40,921 nucleotides of DNA from WRDF01 sp031552235 (lineage in GTDB: Bacteria; Bacteroidota; Bacteroidia; Bacteroidales; Rikenellaceae), in contig JAVBMR010000020.1 in assembly GCA_031552235.1 (NCBI GenBank), positions 1 through 40,921 of the forward strand. The letters are read 5' to 3'. Position 1 is the stretch's first letter. Each line of letters opens with the position of its first letter. The translations under genes were made by a program, and so were the position numbers. The notes beneath the pieces are model-generated. The model worked only from the letters and a program-made list of their open reading frames with translations. It made no database searches and was not told the origin of the DNA. Below are positions 1 to 8,039 of this stretch, one piece after another.

Positions 1-23
1 GAAACTTCGTTTCCTGCTACTTT

Positions 24-70
24 ACAAGTTAAAAAGGAGACCCAAATTCTGGGTCTCCTTTTTAACTTGT
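24..70. terminator. Bidirectional intrinsic terminator downstream of htpG
   Basis: A perfect 21-bp inverted repeat (24-44 and 50-70) has a 5-nt loop. The GC-rich core GGAGACCCA is flanked by A5 and T5 runs, so it looks like a rho-independent terminator on both strands. It probably ends htpG transcription on the minus strand. Confidence 0.85.
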
Positions 71-81
71 TGAGAAATCAA

Positions 82-134
82 GAGATACGCAGTATCTCAG
101 AAGAGTTTTCTGGTTCTCTTTTGCAAAAGAGAAC
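82..134. repeat. Two further small hairpins after htpG
   Basis: GAGATAC (82-88) pairs with GTATCTC (92-98), and GTTCTCTTTT (113-122) pairs with AAAAGAGAAC (125-134). Together with the terminator at 24-70 they make three consecutive inverted repeats in the htpG 3' region. They may assist termination or protect the mRNA 3' end; this is inference. Confidence 0.5.
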
Positions 135-158
135 AAAATAATCAGAATACAATATTCT

Positions 159-2222
159 CTATTGTTTACCTATAAGCTCTACGCTGCGGCGGATGAAGTT
201 GTTGAGGTTTTCGCCTTTGAGCATTCCGTTCGAAAGCAGGGCAAGGTCGACGAGCTGCTTCACGAATGAATTCGCCGAACCTATCTCACGCAACTTACCG
301 TCGCGTTCGGCTGTGAGGTCGGTGACTTTTTGCATCAGTTCCGAGCGTTTGTCCTTCTCTTCGGTGGACAGGTCGTCTTCTTTTTTGTCTTTCAGCACAT
401 CGTCGAGCGCTTTCTCTTCGGAGCGGGCGGCATCGATCCTGCCATTGACATCGGCGAGGCTGGCGCCATATTCTTTCTCCACACCACCCAGAATATCAAT
501 TACCAACGGATGGTTGCCATTCACAGTTATCGTGAAGTTGTCCGGCATCTCGGCATAGAAACGGCTCATCATGTCGCCTCCCATCGAGGCCATGTCCTTC
601 ATGCGGCGCGTGTACTCGTTCTGGGTGATGACCACCGGGGCATCCTTGGCGTCGAGCGCCTCGAAAGCTATGTTGTAATGCACCTTCTCCTCGCTCGGCA
701 GCTGCGACTCGAACACCGGACGCATTATCTCCTGCTGCAACGGGCTAAGGGCCATCGATGCGTCCGTGTCTTTCTGGATCAGCTTGTCGGCCACATCCGA
801 GTCCACGCGCACGAAGCGCACACCCTGGTTCTTATGTTCGAACCAATTTATGAAATGGTTGTCCAACTGGCCGTCCAGCACAAGTACGTTGTACCCTTTG
901 GCTTTGGCCGAATCGATGAACGTGTAATTGGCCGTCACGTCTTTGGCATACAAATATATAAGCGTGCCATGTTTGTCGGTCTGGCTATCCTTTACGAGCG
1001 CGTTGTACTCTTCGAGTGTGTAATATTTGCCTTCGACATCTTTCACGAGCGTGAAACCGCTGGCCTTTTCGGCGAACTTCTCGTCGGTGATAATGCCGTA
1101 CTGTATGAAGACTTTCAGGTCGTCCCATTTTTTCTCGAAATCCTCTCGCGAATTGGTGAATAGTTCGTGCAAACGGTCGGCGACCTTGCGCGTGATATAC
1201 GAGCTGATTTTCTTGACGTTGCTGTCGCTCTGGAGGTAGCTGCGCGATACGTTCAGCGGGATGTCCGGCGAGTCGATGACCCCATGCAACAGCGTCAGGA
1301 ATTCGGGAACGATACCCTCGACCGAATCGGCCACATACACCTGATTGCTATACAGTTGTATCTTGTTCTTCTGCATCTCGAAGTTGTTGCGGATCTTCGG
1401 GAAATAGAGGATGCCGGTCAGGTTGAACGGGTAGTCGATATTGAGGTGGATGTGGAACAACGGGTCGTCGCCCATCGGGTAGAGCTTGCGGTAGAACTCC
1501 GTGTATTCCTCTTCGGCAATGTCACCCGGTTTGCGTGCCCACAGCGGGTTGGTATCGTTGATAATCAGATCATTATCCGTATCGACCTGCTTGCCTTCCT
1601 TCCACTCTTTTTCCTTGCCGAAAGCAATGGGCACGGGCAGGAACGCGCAGTATTTCTTGAGCAGGCCCATGATGCGGTCATAGCCGGCGAACTCGGCGTT
1701 ATCGTCCGAGATGTGCAGTATGATGTCGGTTCCGCGCTCCCGCTTTTCATCGACCTCTTCGAGGGTGTAGTCGGGCGTACCCTCGCAACTCCACACCACC
1801 GTTTTCGCATCGTCCCTATGCGACTGCGTGCGCACCTCGACCTTGTCGGCCACCATGAACGACGAGTAGAAACCCAGCCCGAAATGGCCGATAATGGCCT
1901 GGTTCTGGTATTTCTTCATGAACTCCTCGGCGCCCGAGAACGCGATCTGGTTGATGTACTTGTCGACCTCTTCGGCCGTCATACCTATCCCGTGGTCGGA
2001 GATCGTGAGGGTGCGTTTTTCCGGGTCGAGCGAAACACGGACGGTCAAATCGCCCAACTCGCCTTTGAAGTCGCCTTTGGCCTCCATCGCCTTCACCTTC
2101 TGGGTGGCGTCCACAGCGTTCGACACCAACTCGCGGAGGAAAATTTCATGGTCGGAATAAAGGAATTTCTTGATGATGGGGAAAATATTCTCAGTCGTTA
2201 CCCCGATCTTGCCGTTTTGCAT
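159..2222 (-). CDS. htpG: Molecular chaperone HtpG (Hsp90)
   Basis: Cytosolic ATP-dependent Hsp90 chaperone of 687 aa, somewhat longer than E. coli HtpG (624 aa), as is usual in Bacteroidetes. The N-terminal GHKL ATPase domain shows the adenine/Mg box ELVSNAVDA (the usual form is ELxSNAxDA), the loop DHGIGM and the lid motif GHFGLGFYSSF. The middle domain and dimerisation domain follow without interruption. The start is the ATG at 2222, preceded by an A-rich leader and no Shine-Dalgarno, typical of Bacteroidetes. It is monocistronic: a terminator separates it from the thioesterase upstream and it has its own putative promoter (2264-2279). Nothing is missing; identification is secure. Confidence 0.97.
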   Translation of the reverse strand: MQNGKIGVTTENIFPIIKKFLYSDHEIFLRELVSNAVDATQKVKAMEAKGDFKGELGDLTVRVSLDPEKRTLTISDHGIGMTAEEVDKYINQIAFSGAEEFMKKYQNQAIIGHFGLGFYSSFMVADKVEVRTQSHRDDAKTVVWSCEGTPDYTLEEVDEKRERGTDIILHISDDNAEFAGYDRIMGLLKKYCAFLPVPIAFGKEKEWKEGKQVDTDNDLIINDTNPLWARKPGDIAEEEYTEFYRKLYPMGDDPLFHIHLNIDYPFNLTGILYFPKIRNNFEMQKNKIQLYSNQVYVADSVEGIVPEFLTLLHGVIDSPDIPLNVSRSYLQSDSNVKKISSYITRKVADRLHELFTNSREDFEKKWDDLKVFIQYGIITDEKFAEKASGFTLVKDVEGKYYTLEEYNALVKDSQTDKHGTLIYLYAKDVTANYTFIDSAKAKGYNVLVLDGQLDNHFINWFEHKNQGVRFVRVDSDVADKLIQKDTDASMALSPLQQEIMRPVFESQLPSEEKVHYNIAFEALDAKDAPVVITQNEYTRRMKDMASMGGDMMSRFYAEMPDNFTITVNGNHPLVIDILGGVEKEYGASLADVNGRIDAARSEEKALDDVLKDKKEDDLSTEEKDKRSELMQKVTDLTAERDGKLREIGSANSFVKQLVDLALLSNGMLKGENLNNFIRRSVELIGKQ

Positions 2223-2263
2223 ATGCCGTATGTTTTATGATTTGTTTTTGTGGCTTGTGTATG

Positions 2264-2279
2264 TCCAATTTATGTGCCA
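2264..2279 (-). promoter_or_regulatory. Sigma-54-like -24/-12 element upstream of htpG
   Basis: The minus strand reads TGGCACATAAATTGGA. This matches the sigma-54 consensus TGGCAC-N5-TTGCW except that the -12 GC is GG. It lies 42 nt from the htpG ATG, which would give a leader of about 30 nt. No TAnnTTTG element is evident in this gap. The match is by eye and the role is inferred. Confidence 0.35.
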
Positions 2280-2322
2280 GCCCCCACGGAATGACATTTC
2301 GGCAGAAATAGACAGGCCGGGA

Positions 2323-2362
2323 CATAAAAAATGCTGACAAAAAACGCGTTTTTGTCAGCATT
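2323..2362 (-). terminator. Intrinsic terminator after the thioesterase gene
   Basis: An inverted repeat has arms AATGCTGACAAAAA and TTTTTGTCAGCATT around a palindromic ACGCGT centre (about 2330-2362). On the minus strand it is followed by a T-rich run. It separates the thioesterase from htpG. Confidence 0.7.
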
Positions 2363-2402
2363 CGTATGTGGGTTGGCGGTGAACCCCTATAATTTCGGGA
2401 GC

Positions 2403-2807
2403 CTAAAAGTGAGGCCTGAAAATATCGAGAAACCACCCCGGCGCTCGGACAGCCCGGCGGGTTTCGGCGCTCATGTAGGCCAGCACGACCGTCCCTTTGT
2501 TTACCAGCTCACCGGCCTCGTTGTATATCTCATGGTCGAACGTCATTTTGGCCGCGGGCAGCTCGCGCAGGATGATCCTGACCGTCAAAAGGTCGTCGTA
2601 ACGTGCCGGAACGAAGAATTCCATCGCCACCGTTTTCACCGGAAGCATCACTCCGCTCTCTTCGAGCAGGCGGTAGGTCGTCCCCATCTCACGCAGGAGT
2701 TCGGTGCGGGCGCTCTCGTAGAAGTTCACATAGTTGGAGTGATGCACGACCCCCATGGCGTCGGTATCCTTATAGCGCACCCTTATTTTGAACTCTTTTT
2801 CGAGCAT
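2403..2807 (-). CDS. Acyl-CoA thioesterase, hotdog fold (4HBT/YbgC-like)
   Basis: A 134-aa protein, the normal length for a single hotdog domain. The N-terminal signature DTDAMGVVHHSNYVNF (residues 14-29) is the 4HBT active-site helix region, with Asp16 in the position of the catalytic aspartate of the 4-hydroxybenzoyl-CoA thioesterase/YbgC family. It probably hydrolyses acyl-CoA thioesters in the cytosol; chain-length preference cannot be read from sequence. The start is the ATG at 2807. It stands alone between guaB (94-nt gap) and the terminator before htpG. The family call is secure, the substrate unknown. Confidence 0.85.
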   Translation of the reverse strand: MLEKEFKIRVRYKDTDAMGVVHHSNYVNFYESARTELLREMGTTYRLLEESGVMLPVKTVAMEFFVPARYDDLLTVRIILRELPAAKMTFDHEIYNEAGELVNKGTVVLAYMSAETRRAVRAPGWFLDIFRPHF

Positions 2808-2901
2808 AATCGTTCCAAATACTTATAACGTGCCTGTTCGCAAAAGAACGCCAGGGAGTGAAATGATCTCAAGGCTATCCCGGAGTCGCCGAAGCAACCG
2901 G

Positions 2902-4374
2902 CTACTCACCCCTTGAATAGTTGGGCGATTCGCTCGTTATCGCAACATCGTGCGGATGGCTTTCGAGCATACCCGAGTTGGTGATGCGCACGAATTTTGC
3001 CTTCTTGAGCGCAGCAATATCCTTGGCACCACAGTAACCCATACCGGCACGCAAGCCGCCTATTATCTGGTACACAACCTCTTTGAGCGAACCTTTATAC
3101 GGAACGCGGGCTGCAATGCCTTCCGGAACGAGCTTCTTTATATCGTCTTCCATGTCCTGGAAGTAGCGGTCTTTCGATCCGTGCTGCATGGCTTCGAGCG
3201 ACCCCATACCGCGGTACGACTTGAACTTACGGCCGTTGTAGATGATGGTTTCGCCGGGCGATTCCTCGACCCCTGCGAACATCGAGCCTGCCATGATGCA
3301 GTCGGCACCGGCGGCTATGGCCTTCACCACGTCGCCAGTATAGCGTATCCCGCCGTCGGCGATGATCGGGATGCCCATATCCTTCACGGCGTTGGCAGCG
3401 TCGTAGATGGCCGACAACTGCGGAACCCCCACCCCGGCGATAACGCGCGTGGTGCAGATAGAGCCCGGGCCGATACCCACCTTGATGCCGTCCGCACCCG
3501 CCTTGGCAAGGTGAAGCGCAGCCTCGGCCGTGGCGATATTCCCGACCACGACGTCTATGCTCGTGAAAGTTTTCTTAACCTGTTTGAGCATCTCGGCGAT
3601 GTTGACATGGTGTCCGTGCGCCGTGTCTATCACGACCGCGTCCACCCCTGCTTCGCAAAGCGCCGCGATGCGATCCATGGTGTCGCCTGTCACGCCTACG
3701 GCGGCGGCAACCCTCAGGCGGCCCTTGTCGTCTTTCGACGCGTTGGGATTGGTCTGCACCTTCGTGATATCCTTGTATGTCAGAAGCCCTACCAGCTTGC
3801 CTTCCTTGTCGATCACCGGAAGCTTTTCGATCTTGTTCTGCAACAGAATGTCCGATGCATGCTGAAGATCAGGGTTATATGTAGTGATAAGCCCCTCCTT
3901 GGTCATCACGTCGTCGATCTTGCGGCCCATGTCTTTCTGGAAACGCAGGTCGCGGTTGGTGACGATACCTATGAGGGTATTGTCCTGCGACACGACGGGG
4001 ATTCCGCCTATCTTATGCTCCTTCATGAGCCTCAGGGCGTCGCCTACGGTGTTGTCTTTCGAGATAGTGATCGGGTCGTAGATCATGCCGTTCTCGGCAC
4101 GCTTCACCTTGCGTACATGCGCGGCCTGCGCTGCGATAGGCATATTCTTGTGGATTACGCCGATACCGCCTTCACGGGCGAGCGCGATAGCGAGGTCGGC
4201 CTCGGTCACGGTGTCCATGGCGGCCGAAACGACAGGGGTGTTGATCACGATGTTACGTGAAAAGCGCGAAGTAATGCTGACTGTTCTCGGGAGGACTTCG
4301 GAATAGGCCGGGATCAACAGTACGTCGTCGAAAGTAAGGCCTTCTGATTGGATTTTCTTATCTGCAAAAGACAT
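2902..4374 (-). CDS. guaB: Inosine-5'-monophosphate dehydrogenase
   Basis: Oxidises IMP to XMP with NAD+, the committed step of guanine nucleotide synthesis. The protein is 490 aa when started at the ATG at 4374. An in-frame TTG at 4398 adds eight residues and is rejected because the family begins MSF..DKI. The N-terminal block GLTFDDVLLIPAYSEVLPR, the paired CBS domains inserted at about residues 95-205, and the catalytic loop GIGPGSICTTR with Cys307 are all present. The mobile flap and C-terminal region follow. A TATCTTTG -7 element lies 21 nt upstream. No guaA is seen nearby. Confidence 0.97.
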   Translation of the reverse strand: MSFADKKIQSEGLTFDDVLLIPAYSEVLPRTVSITSRFSRNIVINTPVVSAAMDTVTEADLAIALAREGGIGVIHKNMPIAAQAAHVRKVKRAENGMIYDPITISKDNTVGDALRLMKEHKIGGIPVVSQDNTLIGIVTNRDLRFQKDMGRKIDDVMTKEGLITTYNPDLQHASDILLQNKIEKLPVIDKEGKLVGLLTYKDITKVQTNPNASKDDKGRLRVAAAVGVTGDTMDRIAALCEAGVDAVVIDTAHGHHVNIAEMLKQVKKTFTSIDVVVGNIATAEAALHLAKAGADGIKVGIGPGSICTTRVIAGVGVPQLSAIYDAANAVKDMGIPIIADGGIRYTGDVVKAIAAGADCIMAGSMFAGVEESPGETIIYNGRKFKSYRGMGSLEAMQHGSKDRYFQDMEDDIKKLVPEGIAARVPYKGSLKEVVYQIIGGLRAGMGYCGAKDIAALKKAKFVRITNSGMLESHPHDVAITSESPNYSRGE

Positions 4375-4395
4375 AGGTAGGATTTCTTTTGCCCA

Positions 4396-4403
4396 CAAAG
4401 ATA
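4396..4403 (-). promoter_or_regulatory. Bacteroidetes -7 element for guaB
   Basis: The minus strand reads TATCTTTG, a perfect TAnnTTTG match, 21 nt upstream of the guaB ATG. A clear -33 TTG was not found at the expected spacing, so confidence is moderate. Confidence 0.5.
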
Positions 4404-4543
4404 ATCATATTCCCCGAAACCACCGCATCCCCGGCGAGATTATTAACAATTATTTAGCAATGCTTTCCATTGCAATAAGTTGGGATGGGAAAACCGGTTA
4501 GATAAACCACCACGCAGTGAGCTACTGGGTATTTGTAAAGGCC

Positions 4544-4616
4544 GCGACTGCTTGCGGCAGTCGCCACATTCCGGGGCTCGGCGATTTCATTGCCGCCCCC
4601 GCAGCCGCGGAATGTG
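4544..4616 (-). repeat. Intergenic hairpin repeat, family C copy 1 (with flanking hairpin)
   Basis: A hairpin GCGACTGC/GCAGTCGC (4544-4564) sits next to an element whose outer arms are CACATTCCGGGGCT (4565-4578) and AGCCGCGGAATGTG (4603-4616), with an inner GGC/GCC stem. Read on the minus strand, GATAAATTC-CATTCCGCGGCTGCGGG matches the copies at 34580 and, in shape, at 21769. This is part of a 540-nt gene-free spacer between guaB and ribF (4375-4914). Confidence 0.65.
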
Positions 4617-4679
4617 AATTTATCAAGCGCTGCAAGCAGTGGTGAGTTAACTCGTGAAGATTAAAGTCTCATTTGTATG

Positions 4680-4746
4680 AAAATCAGCTTTGCAAAGCTG
4701 TCGGCCCACAGCCACCCGGCGCGGAAGGCCCGCCACATGTGGCGGA
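4680..4746 (-). repeat. Intergenic multi-hairpin repeat, family B copy 4
   Basis: On the minus strand the core CCGCGCCGGGTGGCTG is followed by a short G-rich link and a strong hairpin CAGCTTTG/CAAAGCTG (4685-4700). The same order occurs in the copies at 34.6 and 32.5 kb, but with a different hairpin sequence. A palindrome CGCCACATGTGGCG (4731-4744) adjoins. The rest of the spacer to 4914 is GC-rich with more short inverted repeats and no credible gene. Confidence 0.6.
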
Positions 4747-4914
4747 CTACAGGCAAGCCTCCCAACACGCTGCCCATGAGGCCGCGCTCCACGCGCGGCC
4801 CGTACAACTCGCTCCGCAGCGTCGGTTGCTGACGGCGGGGTTGGCTTCGCCTTGCTCCGCAAGACCGAAACATTCTTTATGTATAATCCAATCTGAAACG
4901 AGAAAAGCCCCCGA

Positions 4915-5823
4915 TTACAAAAACTCAAGCGTTACCGGCCCACCGGGTGCGGCAACCGAAGCGATAGAAGAACAGAGTGGCGCAGGCAGTTTTATGCCGG
5001 ACGGCGCGGCCTGGCTGACTTGATTAACCCGACTGGCCGGGTTGGTAATATCCGGCGAGCCAACCGTAGTGCAGACCATATTTGGATCAAGCGTGCCGGC
5101 CTGACTATCCGAACCTTCACCACCATCCGCAATAACTTCGGCCTTCCCTTTGAACGTGCGGCCGCCAACAGAAACGGCAACATCATAGACGCCAACAGGC
5201 GGCAGGAGCTTGACCGGCGACCCGACCATCACTGCGCACCCATCTTCGAAAGTACCCATGATAAAATAATAATACCCCAAAAGCGCTGCGGCTGCGGCCA
5301 TTTCGCCGCGCACTATATGCTCGCGCACGACGGTCGAGCTGACCTTGGCATCGCCCGCGTCCCAGCGCGGCACGCGGTAATATTCGAACCCGAGTCCCGC
5401 AGCCAGCTCCGACATCGAGTCGGGGCCTCCCTGCTTCCCCGCGCCGAAATGATGGTTGTAACCTGCGACGTATACCTTCATCCCGACCTTGCCCACAAGG
5501 CAGTCGCGGATAAAACCGTCATATGGCATGCGGCTGAAATCCCGGTCGAACGGGATGACTATAAGGTTGTCGATACCGGCGCTTTCGAGCAATTTTATTT
5601 TTTCAGGCAGAGTATTGAGCAGCCTGACACCATCGGGGTCGAGTACCTCGCGGGGGTGCGGCGAGAAAGTGACGACGACGCTCTCGCCGTCGATCTCCTT
5701 GGCCTTCCCGCGCACCACGTCCAGCAGTACACGGTGTCCCTTATGCACACCGTCGTAAGACCCTACCGTAACGGCAGGGTTCCTGAACGCAGGCAGGCTG
5801 TCGATCCCGTTGAACACCCTCAT
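4915..5823 (-). CDS. ribF: RibF-type FAD synthetase with a degenerate riboflavin-kinase half
   Basis: A 302-aa protein from the ATG at 5823, 11 nt after rex; an upstream in-frame extension overlapping rex is rejected. Residues 1-185 are a good FMN adenylyltransferase domain: GSYDGVHKGH (21-30, the HxGH-type nucleotide site), VTFSPHPREVL, and KVSSTVVREHI (160-170, the ISSTxIR motif). The C-terminal half should be riboflavin kinase. Here the GRTxGFPTAN motif that binds ATP-Mg is absent between GTFEDG (190-195) and the retained PPVGVYDV (208-215), and residues about 233-302 form a low-similarity tail. No frameshift that would restore the motif was found. It therefore probably makes FAD from FMN but cannot phosphorylate riboflavin. 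Confidence 0.8.
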   Translation of the reverse strand: MRVFNGIDSLPAFRNPAVTVGSYDGVHKGHRVLLDVVRGKAKEIDGESVVVTFSPHPREVLDPDGVRLLNTLPEKIKLLESAGIDNLIVIPFDRDFSRMPYDGFIRDCLVGKVGMKVYVAGYNHHFGAGKQGGPDSMSELAAGLGFEYYRVPRWDAGDAKVSSTVVREHIVRGEMAAAAALLGYYYFIMGTFEDGCAVMVGSPVKLLPPVGVYDVAVSVGGRTFKGKAEVIADGGEGSDSQAGTLDPNMVCTTVGSPDITNPASRVNQVSQAAPSGIKLPAPLCSSIASVAAPGGPVTLEFL

Positions 5824-5834
5824 CTCCTGTCGTT

Positions 5835-6470
5835 TTACTCGCTCTCCTTGACAAGGTAGGCCACCTTTTCGAGCAGGGTCGTGATGTCGTAATTCTCCAC
5901 GACTATACCGCGCGGGAAGTTCAGGGGCTTCGACGTGAAATTCAGCACGCCCTTGATACCGGCGTTGATTATCGGCACCACGAGTTCCGAAGCGATCTCC
6001 GTAGGCGACGAGAGGACTATTATGTTGATATCCATATCCTCGACCATCTTTTCGAAGTCGTCCATGTGCAGGCACGGGATGCCGTCTATCTTCGTCCCCA
6101 CTTTATTGGGGTCTATATCGAAAGAGGCCACAATGCGCAGGTTCAACCCTTTCTGGTTAAAGTATTTGGTAATCGCCTGACCGAGGTGCCCCATACCTAT
6201 TACAGCCACATTCATCGGCGAGGCGCTGTCGAGGATCGAGCCTATGAACTCGATAAGCACCTCGACGTCGTAGCCTTTCTTCGTGTCGCTCGAAAAGCCT
6301 ATCAGCATGAGGTCGCGGCGCACCTGCACCGCCGTTATGCCGTGCATGCCGGCAAGTACATGCGAAAAAATATGGCTTATGCCTTGCGCGTGGAGGTTGA
6401 GCAGCGTGCGGCGGTATTCGCTCAGGCGCTCTATGGTTTTTTCTGGTATGTTGCTCGGCAGGGTGCTCAT
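5835..6470 (-). CDS. rex: Redox-sensing transcriptional repressor Rex
   Basis: A 211-aa NADH/NAD+-responsive repressor. The N-terminal winged helix includes VQVRRDLMLIGF (49-60), the DNA-recognition region of Rex proteins. The C-terminal Rossmann domain has GMGHLG (92-97) for dinucleotide binding and DIDPNKVG after beta-2. Length fits the family (about 205-220 aa). The start is the ATG at 6470; a -7 element TATATTTG lies at 6491-6498. It forms a two-gene unit with ribF (11-nt gap), which links a redox sensor to flavin metabolism; coregulation is inference. Confidence 0.93.
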   Translation of the reverse strand: MSTLPSNIPEKTIERLSEYRRTLLNLHAQGISHIFSHVLAGMHGITAVQVRRDLMLIGFSSDTKKGYDVEVLIEFIGSILDSASPMNVAVIGMGHLGQAITKYFNQKGLNLRIVASFDIDPNKVGTKIDGIPCLHMDDFEKMVEDMDINIIVLSSPTEIASELVVPIINAGIKGVLNFTSKPLNFPRGIVVENYDITTLLEKVAYLVKESE

Positions 6471-6490
6471 CGCTGATCGTTTTTAATTCA

Positions 6491-6498
6491 CAAATATA
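6491..6498 (-). promoter_or_regulatory. -7 element for rex, overlapping a Rex half-site
   Basis: The minus strand reads TATATTTG, giving a leader of about 15 nt. It runs into TTGTGAA, one perfect half of the general Rex operator TTGTGAA-N6-TTCACAA. The second half is not recognisable, so autoregulation is only suggested. Confidence 0.4.
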
Positions 6499-6637
6499 CA
6501 AACTTTACCTGTAAGGCGCTCGATTTTCTTTTTTCGAATAAATATTAAATATTAAACAGACTTAATGTATATTTAAATCCTATCATATTTCCACCGCGAC
6601 ATATTTTAAACTATTAAACTATTTAATATTAAAACCT

Positions 6638-7627
6638 ATGAAAAAACATTACTTATTATCAGCTATTCTCGCTGCGGCACTGTTCGCAGGCTGCAACGAC
6701 GACAACGGCAGCGGTTACAAAGACGACGGCAATATGGACGTGATAGTCTGTATCGACCGCCCGACCGGTAGTATTGTCGCCATGAAGCCCGACGGAACGG
6801 GAGCGAAAGTCCTTTTTTTCCCCACCCATGAAGCCCCCGAACCTCAATATGCGTCTATCGGTTCCGATGCCAGGACTCTGCTATTCACCGACAACTCCAG
6901 CGGAAACATATACACCCACGACATTGAAACCGGAATAACCACGACCATATACACAAACGAAGGAAGCGCTGACGACCGCATATTCGAAACCCCGGCCTTC
7001 TCGCCAAACATGAAGAAGATCTTCGCTTACGATAATAACAATCTCCATTTTTGCTCTATCGACGTCGCTACCGGAGCCATTACGGTGATATATGACGCGA
7101 ACGAGGCCGACCATGATGATCTTAGCTACCCGTCTTTCCTGAACGACAATACGATGGTATGCAATTACGGCGATGAAGACATCGCCAGCATAAAAACCGA
7201 CGGCACAGGCTTCGGCATTATCAAAGAATGTTTTGAAGAAGAAGACGGCAACGGCAACTGGTGGGGCGTTTACTACATGCATCCTGCGACTGTCTGGAAC
7301 ACCCGGAAGATAGTATATGTAAAAAATGAATACGACGACCGGGATAATACCAGCAACACCTTTATATGCATATCGAACGCCGACGGCACAGGCGAGATCG
7401 ACCTCTTCGAAGGTATTGCGGACTCGCCGAGCGGCAACCTCAAAGGTGACAAGATCGCTTTCATGGATCAAGGCGCCGGAAAGATCGTTGTCGGCAACTT
7501 CAATGGCTCGTCACTGAGCAACATTATCAGGATCCCGGCCCCGGGTTTTCAGCACCCGTGTTTCAACAGGATCAAACCGGCGCTCTACGACAACCTCCAG
7601 GATTACACTGCGGTAACCCCGGTATAA
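6638..7627 (+). CDS. TolB-like beta-propeller lipoprotein
   Basis: A 329-aa predicted lipoprotein. A lysine start, a hydrophobic stretch and the lipobox LFAGC (Cys at about residue 19) mark signal peptidase II processing. The mature part carries repeated PD40/TolB-propeller signatures of the type xPDGTGxxxL (residues about 44-55, KTDGTGF, NADGTGE), each followed by beta-strand-like stretches, consistent with a six-bladed propeller. The residues after the Cys are Asp/Asn/Gly-rich (NDDNGSG), resembling the acidic surface-export signal of Bacteroidetes lipoproteins, so a surface location is possible. It is divergent from rex and ends in a strong terminator. The specific ligand is unknown. Confidence 0.75.
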   Translation: MKKHYLLSAILAAALFAGCNDDNGSGYKDDGNMDVIVCIDRPTGSIVAMKPDGTGAKVLFFPTHEAPEPQYASIGSDARTLLFTDNSSGNIYTHDIETGITTTIYTNEGSADDRIFETPAFSPNMKKIFAYDNNNLHFCSIDVATGAITVIYDANEADHDDLSYPSFLNDNTMVCNYGDEDIASIKTDGTGFGIIKECFEEEDGNGNWWGVYYMHPATVWNTRKIVYVKNEYDDRDNTSNTFICISNADGTGEIDLFEGIADSPSGNLKGDKIAFMDQGAGKIVVGNFNGSSLSNIIRIPAPGFQHPCFNRIKPALYDNLQDYTAVTPV

Positions 7628-7646
7628 AGCACGTTTCCCGCAACGG

Positions 7647-7679
7647 CAGGGCACTGATTTCAGTGCCCTGTTTGTGTTT
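7647..7679 (+). terminator. Intrinsic terminator after the propeller lipoprotein
   Basis: CAGGGCACTG (7647-7656) pairs perfectly with CAGTGCCCTG (7661-7670) over a 4-nt loop, followed by TTTGTGTTT. Confidence 0.85.
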
Positions 7680-7816
7680 GTACGAATGAAAGATTACCTT
7701 TGGGCAAAATTCGAACGAAGACAGTGAAAGCCGGTCGCTTCCGTGACAAGGAATTATTTTATTGATGAAAAATTCTGTACGTGTGCCGGAAGGCACCCGA
7801 GGCGCATCCTGTCTAA

Positions 7817-7945
7817 ATCGAGCAAAGCGAAACTAAACCACCATGCACTAAAGTACATGGGTTTAGTCAGAGGAATAAATTCCTCTTTCCGGGTTGCCTT
7901 GCAACCCGCATCGCCGCCCATTGGGGCGGAGGGCGGCGATGAAGA
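7817..7945 (-). repeat. Intergenic multi-hairpin repeat, family A copy 1
   Basis: Four stacked hairpins occupy the 412-nt gap 7628-8039: CATG..CATG around 7842; AGAGGAAT/ATTCCTCT (7869-7886); CGGGTTGC/GCAACCCG (7890-7908); and an 11-bp stem CATCGCCGCCC/GGGCGGCGATG (7909-7941). About 95 nt align with the copy at 18.48 kb. The third stem differs there by two compensatory pairs, which argues that the structure itself is selected. Nothing recognisable lies in 7680-7816. Confidence 0.7.
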
Positions 7946-7992
7946 ACGGACAAATCGCCAGAAAAAACAAAAATTTATAGAAACTAAAGTAG

Positions 7993-8015
7993 CCGCAATA
8001 AAATTGCGGGGTTTT
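7993..8015 (+). terminator. Small hairpin with T-run before the HAD gene
   Basis: CCGCAAT (7993-7999) pairs with ATTGCGG (8003-8009), followed by GGTTTTAA. It sits only 25 nt before the HAD hydrolase start, so it may be the end of the repeat unit, a weak terminator or a 5' leader structure. Confidence 0.4.
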
Positions 8016-8039
8016 AACAATTAACAGCAAACAATAAAA

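Noticed and set aside
193..2240. Long plus-strand open frames opposite htpG
   Set aside because: Antisense shadows of a GC-rich conserved gene; htpG is intact on the minus strand. The same applies to long frames opposite guaB, atpA, atpI, murB and the M23 gene.
2820..2870. Hairpin GTTCG/GAAC-type repeat downstream of guaB as a terminator
   Set aside because: Stem too short and no T-run on the minus strand.
4647..4928. Open frame of 93 codons on the minus strand between ribF and guaB
   Set aside because: It runs through hairpin repeats, has an atypical Arg/Ala-rich composition, and shows no family resemblance.
5824..6075. N-terminal extension of ribF overlapping rex
   Set aside because: The RibF family start (MRVFNGIDSL, near GSYDGVHKGH) fits the ATG at 5823, and the extension is out-of-frame rex sequence.
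6478..6500. Rex operator in front of rex
   Set aside because: Only one half-site (TTGTGAA) is recognisable; the second half is absent, so a full operator is not claimed.
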